A stretch of 64,000 nt of DNA from Variovorax sp. (lineage in GTDB: Bacteria; Pseudomonadota; Gammaproteobacteria; Burkholderiales; Burkholderiaceae_C). Location of the stretch: assembly GCA_004210915.1 (NCBI GenBank), contig SEGS01000004.1, forward strand, positions 40,473 through 104,472, written 5' to 3'. The notes beneath the pieces were generated by a model, which was not told the origin of the DNA, ran no database searches, and saw only the letters and a program-made list of their open reading frames with translations. Below, piece after piece: positions 53,835 to 63,500 of the stretch. Made by a program: the position numbers and the translations under genes. Numbering within the stretch: the stretch's first letter is position 1; every line of letters starts with the position of its first letter.

Positions 53835-56800
53835 GGGTTGCCGTGCAGCGGCCGCGGTTCGCCGGCCGCGTCAGGGTGCGCGTCAGGTGTGCGGCGCGGT
53901 GCCGCCAGCGTCCGGACCGCCAGATAGAACAGGGGGACGAAGAAGATCGCCAGCACCGTGCCCGTGACGACGCCGCCGATCACGCCGGTACCGATCGCGT
54001 GCTGGCTTCCGGAGCCCGCGCCGGTGGCGATGGTCAACGGGATCACGCCGGCGCCGAAGGCCAGAGAGGTCATCAGAATCGGTCGAAGGCGCATCTTGGC
54101 CGCATGCAGCACCGCGTCCCACAGCGGCAGTCCGCGGCGCTCGCCGTCGGCTGCGAACTCCACGATCAGGATGGCGTTCTTGGCCGCCAGCCCCATGGTG
54201 GTGAGCAGCCCGACCTGGAAGAAGATGTCGTTGTTCAGTCCGCGCAGGTTGGCCGCAACCAGCGCGCCCACGATGCCCAGCGGCACCACGAGCAGCACCG
54301 AGATCGGAATCGTCCAGCTCTCGTACAGCGCCGCGAGCGCCAGAAACACCACCAGCAGCGAGACCAGGTACAGCGCCAGTGCCTGCCCGGAGGCCAGCTT
54401 CTCCTGGTACGAGAGACCGGTCCAGGCGCCGCGCACGCCATCGGGCAGTTCGCTCACGTACTTCTCGATCCGCGTGAGCGCGTCGCCAGAACTGAAACCG
54501 GCCGACGCTTCGCCCTGAATGTTGAACGAAGGCATGCCGTTGTAGCGGTAGAGCGCCGAGGGCCCGTAGGTCCAGCGCGACTGCGCGATGGTGGAGAAGG
54601 GCGCCATCGCGCCGTCGCTGGTGCGCAGGCTCCACAGTCCGATGTCTTCGGGGTTCATGCGGAAGGGCGCGTCGGCCTGCATGTAGACATTCTTGACCCG
54701 GTCGCGGTCGATGAAGTCGCCGATGTAGACGCTGCCGATGGTCGACGTCAGCAGCGTGTTGATCTGTGCCTGCCCGATGCCCAGCGCGCCGGCCTTGGCC
54801 CGGTCGATGTCGACCTGCAGTTGCGGCTGGTCTTCGAGGCCCTGGAAGCGCACCTGCCGCAGGTCGGGGTCCTTCCGCGCGGCGTCGAGCAGCTTGTTGC
54901 GCAGTTCGAGGAACTGGTCGCGCGGCAGGCTGCCGATGTTCTGCAACTGCAGGTCGAAGCCCGCCGAGTTGCCCAGGCCGGACACGGCCGGTGGCACGAT
55001 CACGGTGATCTGGCGCGCCACCGGGTCCTTGCTCAATGCAGCGCGCGCCCGTTCGCGCAGGGCGAACACGCTGTTCTCGGCGCCTGCGCGTTCGCTCCAG
55101 TCCTTGAGCTTGACGAAGGCCTGGCCCTGGTTCTGCCCCGAGCCCGCATTGCTGAAGCCCGGCGAAGTGAAGACGCCATCGACATTGGCGCCTTCCTTCT
55201 CGCGAAAGTAGGTGCTGATGCGTTGCGCCACCGCGCGCGTCTGCTCCAGCGTGGCGCCTTCGGGCAGCGTGTAGCTGATGATCAAGGAGCCCTGGTCTTC
55301 GTCGGGCAGGAAGCCGGTCGGCGTCTTCATGAACATCAGCACCATGCCGGCACAGATCAGCGCATAGATGCCCAGGAACAGTCCCCGCTTCGGCAGGCGC
55401 TTGCGCAGGCTGCCCTCGTAGCGGTTCACCTGTCTGTCGAAGAAGCGGTTGAACCAGCCGAAGAAGCCGGTGGTCTTCTTCTGATGGTCGGGGTCGTGCT
55501 GCTTGAGCAGCGTGGCGCACAGGGCCGGAGTCAGCACCAGTGCGACCAGCACCGACAGTGCCATGGCCGACACGACGGTGATGGAGAACTGGCGGTAGAT
55601 GATGCCGGTCGCGCCGCCGAAGAAAGCCATCGGCAGGAACACCGCCGACAGCACCACGCCGATGCCGATCAGCGCACCGGTGATCTCGCCCATCGACTTG
55701 CGCGTCGCCTCTTTGGGCGACAGGTGTTCCTCCTCCATGATGCGCTCGACGTTCTCGACCACCACGATGGCATCGTCCACCAGGAGGCCGATGGCCAGCA
55801 CCATGCCGAACATGGTCAGCATGTTGATCGAATAGCCGAAGACCTGGAGGATGCCGAAGGTGCCCAGCAGCACCACGGGCACGGCGATGGCGGGGATCAG
55901 CGTGGCGCGCCAGTTCTGAAGGAACAGGAACATCACCAGCACGACCAGCACGATGCCTTCGATCAGCGTCTTGACCACGTCGCCGATGGCCTGCTCGACG
56001 AAAGGCGTGGTGTCGACCGCGTAGAACACGTCGATGCCCGGCGGGAAAGCGGGGCGCAGCTGTTCGATCTGTGCCTTCACGGCAGCGATCGACTCGAGTG
56101 CGTTGGCATCGGGCGCCAGACGCACCGCGATGCCCGAGGCCGGGAACCCGTTGAAATTGCCGCTGAAGGTGTAGTTGGCCGAGCCCACTTCGACGCGCGC
56201 CACATCCTCCAGCCGCACGACGGAGCCATCAGGGTTGCTGCGCAGCAGGATGGCCTGGAATTCCTCGGCCGTGCGCAGGCGCGATTGCGCGTTGACCACC
56301 GCGTTGAGCTGCTGCCCCGGCGGCGCCGGCTGATCGCCGAGCTGGCCGGCCGCCAACTGTACGTTCTGCGACTGGATGGCGGCCTGCGCGTCGGCGGGCG
56401 TGAGCGAGAAGCTGCGCAGCTTGTACGGGTCGAGCCAGATGCGCATGGCGTACTGCCCGCCGATGACCTGCACTTCGCCCACGCCGTCGACGCGGCTGAT
56501 GGGATCCTGCAGATCGCTGGCCAGGAAGTCGGCCACGTCTCCGGGCGTCATGGTGCCGCTGGTGTCGTAGAGCGTCGCGAACAGGTCGGTGGCCACGCCC
56601 GCCTTGCGCACCGTGACCCCTTGCTCCTGCACTGCCTGCGGCAGCCGTCGGGTGGCCTGCTGCACGCGGTTCTGCACCTGGGTCTGCGCCGTGTCGGGGT
56701 TGGTGCCCGGCTGGAAGCTGACCAGGATCTGCACGCGGCCGGACGAATCGCTGCGCGCCGTCATGTACAGGTAACCGTCGAGCCCCGTGAGCTGTTGCTC

Positions 56801-56998
56801 GATGACCTGGGTCACGCTGTTTTCCAGCGTTTGCGCGTTGGCCCCCGGGTAGTAGGCAAAGATGCTGACCGAAGGCGGCGCCACCGTGGGATAGCGCGTC
56901 AGGGGAAGAAGGTGGATGGCCAGCGCGCCGGCCAGCATGATCGTGATCGCGATCACCCACGCGAAGATCGGGCGATCGATGAAGTAGCGTGAAATCAT
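53831..56998 (-). CDS. RND efflux pump inner-membrane protein (AcrB/MexB type)
   Basis: 1055-residue hydrophobe/amphiphile efflux pump (E. coli AcrB is 1049). It begins MISRYFIDRPIFAWVIAITI. The proton-relay Asp pair is visible in LVDDAIVVVENVERIMEEEH, and GFFGWFNRFFDRQVNRYE, and late GLAAKNAILIVEFA match. Start at ATG 56998, 10 nt after the adaptor gene; the frame is open further, with Pro-rich low-complexity sequence. No outer-membrane TolC-like gene adjoins. Confidence 0.95.
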   Translation of the reverse strand: MISRYFIDRPIFAWVIAITIMLAGALAIHLLPLTRYPTVAPPSVSIFAYYPGANAQTLENSVTQVIEQQLTGLDGYLYMTARSDSSGRVQILVSFQPGTNPDTAQTQVQNRVQQATRRLPQAVQEQGVTVRKAGVATDLFATLYDTSGTMTPGDVADFLASDLQDPISRVDGVGEVQVIGGQYAMRIWLDPYKLRSFSLTPADAQAAIQSQNVQLAAGQLGDQPAPPGQQLNAVVNAQSRLRTAEEFQAILLRSNPDGSVVRLEDVARVEVGSANYTFSGNFNGFPASGIAVRLAPDANALESIAAVKAQIEQLRPAFPPGIDVFYAVDTTPFVEQAIGDVVKTLIEGIVLVVLVMFLFLQNWRATLIPAIAVPVVLLGTFGILQVFGYSINMLTMFGMVLAIGLLVDDAIVVVENVERIMEEEHLSPKEATRKSMGEITGALIGIGVVLSAVFLPMAFFGGATGIIYRQFSITVVSAMALSVLVALVLTPALCATLLKQHDPDHQKKTTGFFGWFNRFFDRQVNRYEGSLRKRLPKRGLFLGIYALICAGMVLMFMKTPTGFLPDEDQGSLIISYTLPEGATLEQTRAVAQRISTYFREKEGANVDGVFTSPGFSNAGSGQNQGQAFVKLKDWSERAGAENSVFALRERARAALSKDPVARQITVIVPPAVSGLGNSAGFDLQLQNIGSLPRDQFLELRNKLLDAARKDPDLRQVRFQGLEDQPQLQVDIDRAKAGALGIGQAQINTLLTSTIGSVYIGDFIDRDRVKNVYMQADAPFRMNPEDIGLWSLRTSDGAMAPFSTIAQSRWTYGPSALYRYNGMPSFNIQGEASAGFSSGDALTRIEKYVSELPDGVRGAWTGLSYQEKLASGQALALYLVSLLVVFLALAALYESWTIPISVLLVVPLGIVGALVAANLRGLNNDIFFQVGLLTTMGLAAKNAILIVEFAADGERRGLPLWDAVLHAAKMRLRPILMTSLAFGAGVIPLTIATGAGSGSQHAIGTGVIGGVVTGTVLAIFFVPLFYLAVRTLAAPRRTPDAHPDAAGEPRPLHGNP

Positions 56999-57008
56999 CG
57001 TCGGCGGG

Positions 57009-58256
57009 TCAGGGCTTGGCGGGCGCGCTGGTGCCGGCGGCGGGGGCGTTGGCGGCGCCGGCGGCGCCGGGCGTGGCCGTCGAAACCGGCGCAATGGGCG
57101 TGCCGTTCTGCGGCGCGGCCGATGGGCTGGCCGGCGGCGGCTCGGCCACCGGCTTCACGGTGGTGCCAGGCTGCACGTTCTGGCCGCCTGCCATCACCAG
57201 CCGGTCGCCAGGCTTGAGTCCCTCGCTGACCAGCCAGTTCGTGCCCACCGACCGCGCGATCACCACGGGTCGCACTTCAAGCTTGTTTTCGGCGTTGATC
57301 AGCCGGGCCTGCGGGTTGCCGCGGCGGTCGCGCAGGATCGCCGCCTGCGGCGCCAGGATGCCCTCGGGCGTGCTGCCTTCGGTCACGACCGCCCGCACAT
57401 ACATGCCGGGCAGCAGCAAGCCATCGGGATTGGGGAAGCGGGCGCGCAGCGTGACCGAGCCGCTGCTCGGGTCGACCGTCACTTCGGTCAGCTGGATGCG
57501 GCCTTCGGCCGGGTAGGGCGTGCCGTCTTCCATCACCAGCGACACGCGCTGCGCCTCGTCGGCCCGGCTGATCTTGCCGGCCATCAACGCCTGACGCATG
57601 CGCACCAGTTCGGCGCTGGACTGCGTGATGTCGACGTAGATCGGATCGAGCTGCGAGATGGTGAGCAGCGGCGTCGCCTGCGAGGCGCTCACCAGCGCGC
57701 CGGGCGTGACGCTGCTGCGGCTGGTGCGGCCGCTGATGGGGGCCGTCACCTTCGTGTACTGCAGGTTGATGCGGGCGTTGGCGAGCAGTGCGGTCTGCAC
57801 CTTGACGGCCGCCAGCGCCTGTTCGTGCGTGGCCAGCGCGTTGTCGTATTCCTGCTTGCTCACCGCGTTCTGCGGCAACAGGGCCTTGTAGCGTTCGGCC
57901 AGTGCCCGGGTGGAGCTGACGTTGGCGCGCGCATTGGCCAGGGCGCCTTCCTGCTGCTGGACGGCCGACTGAAAGCTGGCCGGATCGATTTCGTACAGCA
58001 CCTGGCCGGCCTTGACCGTGGCGCCTTCGGTGAAAGGCCGACTGCGGATGATGCCGCCCACCTGCGGACGCACCTCTGCCATCATGAACGGCGTGGTTCG
58101 GCCAGGGAGTTCGGTGCGCAATGGCACCGTCTGGGCTTCCAGCGTGCGGACCACCACTTCAGGCACGGGCGGGGCGGCCGCCGTTTGGGGTTGCTCGCGG
58201 CAGGCACCGAGCAGCAGCAGGGCACAGCAGATGCCCAGCAATTTGGGAGAACGCAA
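57009..58256 (-). CDS. RND efflux periplasmic adaptor lipoprotein (AcrA/MexA type)
   Basis: 415-residue membrane-fusion protein. The start is a TTG at 58256 with AAGGA six bases upstream. It gives a lipoprotein signal ending LLLLGAC (lipobox Cys at residue 19). Family segments are TELPGRTTPFMMAEVRPQVG, GGIIRSRPFTEGATVKAGQ, the coiled-coil region with LANARANVSSTRALAERYKA, then VTAPISGRTSRSSVTPGALV. The C-terminal tail is a long Pro/Ala-rich extension. It precedes the pump gene by 10 nt. Confidence 0.92.
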   Translation of the reverse strand: MRSPKLLGICCALLLLGACREQPQTAAAPPVPEVVVRTLEAQTVPLRTELPGRTTPFMMAEVRPQVGGIIRSRPFTEGATVKAGQVLYEIDPASFQSAVQQQEGALANARANVSSTRALAERYKALLPQNAVSKQEYDNALATHEQALAAVKVQTALLANARINLQYTKVTAPISGRTSRSSVTPGALVSASQATPLLTISQLDPIYVDITQSSAELVRMRQALMAGKISRADEAQRVSLVMEDGTPYPAEGRIQLTEVTVDPSSGSVTLRARFPNPDGLLLPGMYVRAVVTEGSTPEGILAPQAAILRDRRGNPQARLINAENKLEVRPVVIARSVGTNWLVSEGLKPGDRLVMAGGQNVQPGTTVKPVAEPPPASPSAAPQNGTPIAPVSTATPGAAGAANAPAAGTSAPAKP

Positions 58257-58455
58257 GATGATTCCTTGATGGAGCGACAACGGGCGGCACCGTGGCCCCC
58301 GAGTGAAAAACAGCAAGAAGAGGGCCTGATCCGACCCGACGGAACATCGTAAGTGCATTCTGTGAATGCAAGGTAAAGCAAGCCCTGTAACCGTTTCCAA
58401 TTTGGGGGCGCTGCGCTCGCCATCCGAAAAAACAATGATCGCCCGCCCTTGAATA

Positions 58456-58471
58456 CTGTATAAAAACACAG
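58456..58471. promoter_or_regulatory. LexA (SOS) box before imuA
   Basis: CTGT-N8-ACAG (CTGTATAAAAACACAG), within a longer TACTGTATAAAAACACAG match to the proteobacterial LexA consensus. It lies 17 nt before the imuA start codon, where it would cover a -10 element (TATAAA) and block transcription until DNA damage. Position in front of imuA-imuB-dnaE2, a known SOS cassette, supports the call. Confidence 0.88.
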
Positions 58472-58488
58472 ATTCCAATCTGTGTTTT
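58463..58488. repeat. 26-bp inverted repeat between the SOS box and imuA
   Basis: Perfect 12-bp arms AAAACACAGATT and AATCTGTGTTTT with a 2-nt spacer CC. The left arm overlaps the second half of the LexA box, and the right arm ends directly before the imuA ATG (58489). No Shine-Dalgarno sequence lies within it. As RNA it would be a tight hairpin at the 5' end of the message; as DNA it may extend the LexA site. Confidence 0.8.
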
Positions 58489-59289
58489 ATGGGCCTTCCT
58501 TCCTTCGACCCCCTCCATCCCGACGCACGCCATTCGCTCTGGTATGCCGATGAACTGGGCGTGTCCGATGCGCGCGCGGTCGGCACGGGCCATGCGCTGC
58601 TCGATGCCCAGTTGCCCGGTGGCGGCTGGCCGGTGGGTGCGATGACGGAGGTGCTGCAGGCCTCGCCGTCATCGCACGTGTGGCAACTGTTGCTGCCCGC
58701 ACTGGCGCAAGCGGTCGAGGCCCGCGGCGGGCCCGTGGTGCTGATCGGTGCGCCGCACGAGCCCTTCGGGCCCGCGCTGGCCGCGGCCGGCTTGCCGGTG
58801 GAGGCGCTGATGTGGGTGCGCAGCGAGGCGTCGAATGCCCGGCTTTGGGCTGCCGAACAAGCGCTGCGCTGCGCGGATGTGGCGGCGGTTCTGGCCTGGC
58901 TGCCGCAGGTGCGCGTGGGCGACCTGCGGCGGCTGCAACTCGCCGCCGCGCAACATGAAGGCTTGCTTTTTGTATTCCGTCCCGAGTCGGTCGCGCAGTC
59001 CGCCTCTCCGGCGCGTTTGCGGCTGCAGGTGGTGTCGGCTGGGGCGGGTCAGATGGACGTGCACCTGCTCAAGCGGCGCGGCCCACCGTTGGCCGCGCCG
59101 CTCAGCCTGCCGGCACGCAACGCGCGCCTGACCGCGCTGCTAGCCGCGAGCCAACTGCGGCGCCGAGCGCGCTTGCAACAGCAGGGCTTGGCGATCGCTC
59201 CCGAGGACGCGGGCGCGACGGTGGTGCGCCTGGACACGCGCCGAAAGGAGGCGCCTCATGCACTGGATCGCACTGCGGTGGCAGCCTGA
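58489..59289 (+). CDS. imuA: ImuA, SOS mutagenesis accessory protein
   Basis: 266-residue SulA/RecA-related protein of the ImuA family, which interacts with RecA and helps ImuB and DnaE2. Recognised by the N-terminal FDPLHPDARHSLWYADELG region, the GHALLDAQLPGGGWPVGAMTEVLQ segment and the WLLLPALAQAVEARGGPVVL segment with a degenerate ATP-site. Start ATG 58489, directly after the inverted repeat. It overlaps imuB by 32 nt. Expression is expected to be LexA-controlled. Confidence 0.9.
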   Translation: MGLPSFDPLHPDARHSLWYADELGVSDARAVGTGHALLDAQLPGGGWPVGAMTEVLQASPSSHVWQLLLPALAQAVEARGGPVVLIGAPHEPFGPALAAAGLPVEALMWVRSEASNARLWAAEQALRCADVAAVLAWLPQVRVGDLRRLQLAAAQHEGLLFVFRPESVAQSASPARLRLQVVSAGAGQMDVHLLKRRGPPLAAPLSLPARNARLTALLAASQLRRRARLQQQGLAIAPEDAGATVVRLDTRRKEAPHALDRTAVAA

Positions 59290-60568
59290 ACCCGGGCATC
59301 GCCTGCCGCCGCTCGACGCGCTCGGCTGGTGGGCGCTGCAGTACACGCCGCGCGTCGCCTGGCTCGACGAGGGCCTGCTGCTGGAGGTCTCCGCCTGCGA
59401 GCGCTTGTGGGGCGGCAAGCTGGCGTTGATGCGTCAGATCCAGGGATCGAATCCGGCTGAAGCACGCATCCAGCAAGCGCAAGGCACTACGAGTTTGATC
59501 GCACTGGCGCGGTTGCGGCTGTACGCGGCCGGCGTGCAGCCGCCTGCCGACGTTCCGGCCGCGCTGCCGCTGCACACGCTCAGCGCGGCGCACGGCCACC
59601 TCGATGTGCTGGAGCGCCTGGGCTGCCGCACCTGGGGCGACGTGGCGCGTCTCCCGCGCGGTGGGTTGGCGCGGCGTTTCGGCAAGGCGCTGCGCGAGGC
59701 GCTCGACGTGGCCTGGGGCTTGCGTCCCGAGCAGCACCGCTGGCTCCAGCTTCCCGACATGTTCGACCAGAAGCTCGAGCTTCCAGCACTGGCCGAGGGC
59801 GCATCCGAACTCATGTGGTCTGCCAACCGCCTGCTCGCCGCGCTGCAGATCTGGTTGCGCGCCCGCCAGCGTGGCGCCGTCGCCCTCGAACTGCAGTGGA
59901 CGCTGGACTTGAAGCGCTACAACGGCGTCGATCTGCCACCGAACCAGAGCATCACCGTGCGCACGGCCGAGCCGACGCAGGACATGGCGCACCTGCGCCG
60001 CCTGATGAGCGAACGGCTCGCCCTCACGAAGCTCGCCGCGCCTGCCAGCTGGCTGCGGCTTCTCACGCTCGAAACGTCCCCGTGGGCCGGCGCCAGCACC
60101 AGCTTTTTGCCGGAGGACAACCGCAAGGGCGACAAGCTGCACGAGCTGGTCGAGCGCCTGAGCGCCCGGCTCGGCCCGCAGCAGGTCGTGGTGCCGGTGG
60201 CTCAGGCCGACCATCGGCCCGAGGCGATGCAGGGCTGGCAACCGGCGCTGAAGAAGGGCGGGGCGGTGCCGGCGCAGCAACCCGACAGCCTCTACCCGCC
60301 GTGGCTGCTGCGCGAGCCCGTCCTGCTCGAGATGCGCGGCGGCCATCCGCACTACCGCGGCAAACTGCGGCGCCTGGTGGGCCCGCAGCGCTTCAAGACA
60401 GGCTGGTGGGACGCCGTGGAGCAGGCCGACCACACACCTTCGGTGCGCGACTACTACATCGCCGAGAGCCCCGAAGCGGGCCTGGTGTGGATCTATTGCG
60501 AACGGCCTTTCGAGGCGCAGGAGGGTACGCAGCGGCACTGCTGGTATCTGCAGGGGCTCTATGCCTGA
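59258..60568 (+). CDS. imuB: ImuB, catalytically inactive Y-family polymerase-like protein
   Basis: 436-residue ImuB. It has the Y-family fold, but the acidic catalytic residues are missing: the N-terminal hiDmD motif reads MHWIALRWQ, and the DE-containing strand reads LLLEVSACERLWGG. It acts as a scaffold that binds the beta clamp and brings DnaE2 and ImuA to lesions. It starts inside imuA (32-nt overlap) and ends 8 nt inside dnaE2. The C-terminal region supports protein contacts. Confidence 0.92.
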   Translation: MHWIALRWQPEPGHRLPPLDALGWWALQYTPRVAWLDEGLLLEVSACERLWGGKLALMRQIQGSNPAEARIQQAQGTTSLIALARLRLYAAGVQPPADVPAALPLHTLSAAHGHLDVLERLGCRTWGDVARLPRGGLARRFGKALREALDVAWGLRPEQHRWLQLPDMFDQKLELPALAEGASELMWSANRLLAALQIWLRARQRGAVALELQWTLDLKRYNGVDLPPNQSITVRTAEPTQDMAHLRRLMSERLALTKLAAPASWLRLLTLETSPWAGASTSFLPEDNRKGDKLHELVERLSARLGPQQVVVPVAQADHRPEAMQGWQPALKKGGAVPAQQPDSLYPPWLLREPVLLEMRGGHPHYRGKLRRLVGPQRFKTGWWDAVEQADHTPSVRDYYIAESPEAGLVWIYCERPFEAQEGTQRHCWYLQGLYA

Positions 60569-63500
60569 ACTCAGCGACAAGCAACTGGCCGCGCGCCAGC
60601 CGGCCCGCTTGCACGTGCTGCCGCTGCGGCCGTCGGACGTGCCCGCACCGTTCACGCTGCCGGACTACGCCGAGCTGCACGCCCTGAGCAACTTCAGCTT
60701 TCAGCGCGGCGCCTCGCATCCCGAGGAGTTGGTGGCGCGCGCCTACCAGCTGGGCTACAAGGCGCTCGCCATCACCGACGAATGTTCGGTGGCCGGCATC
60801 GTGCGCGCGCATGTCGGATTGCGAGAACACGAAGAGGCACTGGCCGAGTACGAGCGCGACAACCCCGAGGAGCCACCGCAACCGCGCAACCCCGATTTCC
60901 GCCTGCTCTACGGCAGCGAGTTCGACTTCGGTCGGTTCAAGCTGGTCGTCATCGCGCACGACCTCGAAGGATGGGGCAACCTCTGCGAGTTCATCACCGC
61001 CGCGCGCACCACCGAGGCGCCCAAAGGCGAATACCGCGTGCACTGGGACACCAGCGACGTCGCCTCGCTGCAGCATTGCGAGGTGCTGTTCGTGCCGCAC
61101 CGCCAGCCCGGTGTTGCTATGGATTCGATAGCTGTTTGCGCAGACGTGGCGTGCGCTTCAGCCCTTTTTCATCCAAATTTATGGATCGCCGTCGAATTGC
61201 TCGACGAACTCGACGACGACCTCTGGCTCGCCTCGCTCATGCAACTGGGCGCGCAGTGCGGCGTGCCGCTGGTCGCCGCGGGCGACGTGCACATGCACCT
61301 GCGTTCGCGCAAGCCGCTGCAGGACGTGGTCACCGCGATTCGCGAAGGCCAGCCGGTGGCCGACTGCGGTTTCGCGCTGCAGCCCAATGCCGAGCGCCAC
61401 CTGCGCGCCCGCCTCCGGCTGGCCGACCTGTACCCGCCCGAACTGATCGCCAACACGCTGGTCGTGATGGACCGTTGTCGCTTCGACCCCGACGTGATCC
61501 GCAAGACCTACAAGTACCCGCTCGAACTCGTGGGCGGCGGCGAGACGCCTACTGAAACGCTGGTGCGACGCACATGGGAAGGGGCCGCGAGGCGTTACCC
61601 GGAAGGCATTCCCGACAAGGTGCGCCAGCAAGTCCAGCATGAGCTCGACCTCATCACCGAGCTCGAATACGAAATGTTCTTCCTCACGGTCGAAGACATC
61701 GTGCGCTTCGCCCGCGACCGGGAGATCCTGTGCCAGGGCCGCGGCTCGTCGGCCAACTCGGCGGTCTGCTATTGCCTGGGCATTACCGCGATCAATCCGG
61801 CCGTCGGCAACCTGCTGTTCGAGCGCTTTCTCTCGCGCGAGCGCAAGGAAGCGCCCGACATCGACGTCGACTTCGAGCACCAGCGGCGCGAAGAGGTCAT
61901 CCAGTACATCTACGCAAAGTACGGGCGTGAGCGCGCGGCCATTGCGGCGGTCGTCATCCGCTATCGCACGCGCAGCGCCTTGCGCGATGTCGGCAAGGCC
62001 CTGGGCATCGACGAGCGGCTCATCGATGCCTTCGCCGGCGACCACCACTGGTTCGACACCGAAATCCTCGACACCCGCCTCGAAGAAGCGATGGCTGTCG
62101 CGGGCGTGCGCGAAAGCACGCTGCGCCTGCGGCAGTGGCTTGCGCTCACGCAGCAGATCAAGGGCTTTCCGCGGCACCTCAGCCAGCACGTCGGCGGCTT
62201 CGTGCTCACGCAGTCCAAGCTCACGCGGCTGGTGCCGGTCGAGAAGGCATCGATGGTCGATCGCTCCGTCATCCAGTGGGAGAAGGACGACCTCGAGGCC
62301 ATGGGCATGCTCAAGGTCGACGTGCTCGCGCTCGGCATGCTGAGCGCCATCCGGCGCTCGCTCGACTTCGTCAACCAGTGGCGCGGCACGGCGCTCCAGA
62401 TGCACCAGGTGCCGAACGACGACGCCGAGGTCTACGACATGATCTGCGACGCAGACACCGTGGGCGTGTTCCAGATCGAGAGTCGTGCGCAGATGTCGAT
62501 GCTGCCGCGCCTGCAGCCGCGCGAGTACTACGACCTGGTGGTCGAGGTCGCCATCGTGCGGCCTGGGCCGATCCAGGGCGGCATGGTGCATCCGTACCTC
62601 AAGAACCGCGAGAAGGTGCGCAAGGGCAAGGACATCGTCTATCCGTATCCCGACCTCATTCCGGCACTCGGTCGCACGCTCGGGGTGCCGATCTTCCAGG
62701 AGCAGGTGATGCAGATCGCGATGATCGCCGCCAAGTTCACGCCCGACCAGGCCGACCGGCTGCGCCGCGCGATGGCGGCCTGGAAGCGCTCGGGCGGCAT
62801 CGACAAGTTCAGGAATCCGCTCATCGGCGGCATGGTCGACAACGGCTACGACGCGGCCTTTGCGGAATCGATCTTCAAGCAGTGCGAGGGCTTCGGCGAA
62901 TACGGTTTCCCCGAAAGCCATGCCGCCAGCTTCGCGTTGCTGGTGGTGGTGAGCTGCTGGCTCAAGTACCACGAGCCCGCATGCTTCCTGGCGGCCATGC
63001 TCGACTCGCAGCCGATGGGTTTCTATTCGCCTTCGCAACTCCTGCAAGACGCGCGGCGCCATGGCGTCGAGGTGCGCCCGGTCGATGTGACGGTGAGCGC
63101 GCTCGACTGCACGATCGAAGCACGCGATGCCGGTGCGCCCACGGCGGTCGACCTGCGCTTCATGAACCGCTCGGGCAACCCGGATCAACCAGCCGTGCGA
63201 CTGGGCCTGCGCCGCATCGTGGGCCTGAGCGCGGCAGGGGCCGAGCGCCTCGTCGAAGCCCGCGCGCAAGCGCCGTTCACCAGCACCGAAGACCTTGCTT
63301 TGCGCGCCCAGCTCGATGGCAAGGACATGGCCGCACTGGCCGGGGCCGATGCTCTGATGGCGCTGTCGGGCCACCGGCGCCAGCAGGTCTGGGACGCGAC
63401 GGCCACACGTTCCATGGGGGGGCGTGCGCCGGCCTTGCTCAAGGGCGTGCCCATCCATGAACACGCTCTGCAACTACCTGCCGCGCCGGAGGGCGAAGAA

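Noticed and set aside
53843..56992. Very long open frame on the plus strand opposite the RND pump gene
   Set aside because: It is the mirror of a real coding region with strong third-position GC bias; its translation is His/Arg/Gln-rich and matches no family, while the minus strand encodes a full AcrB-type protein.
59258..59289. Possible frameshift between imuA and imuB
   Set aside because: The 32-nt overlap of two intact frames is a normal feature of this cassette; both proteins are complete.
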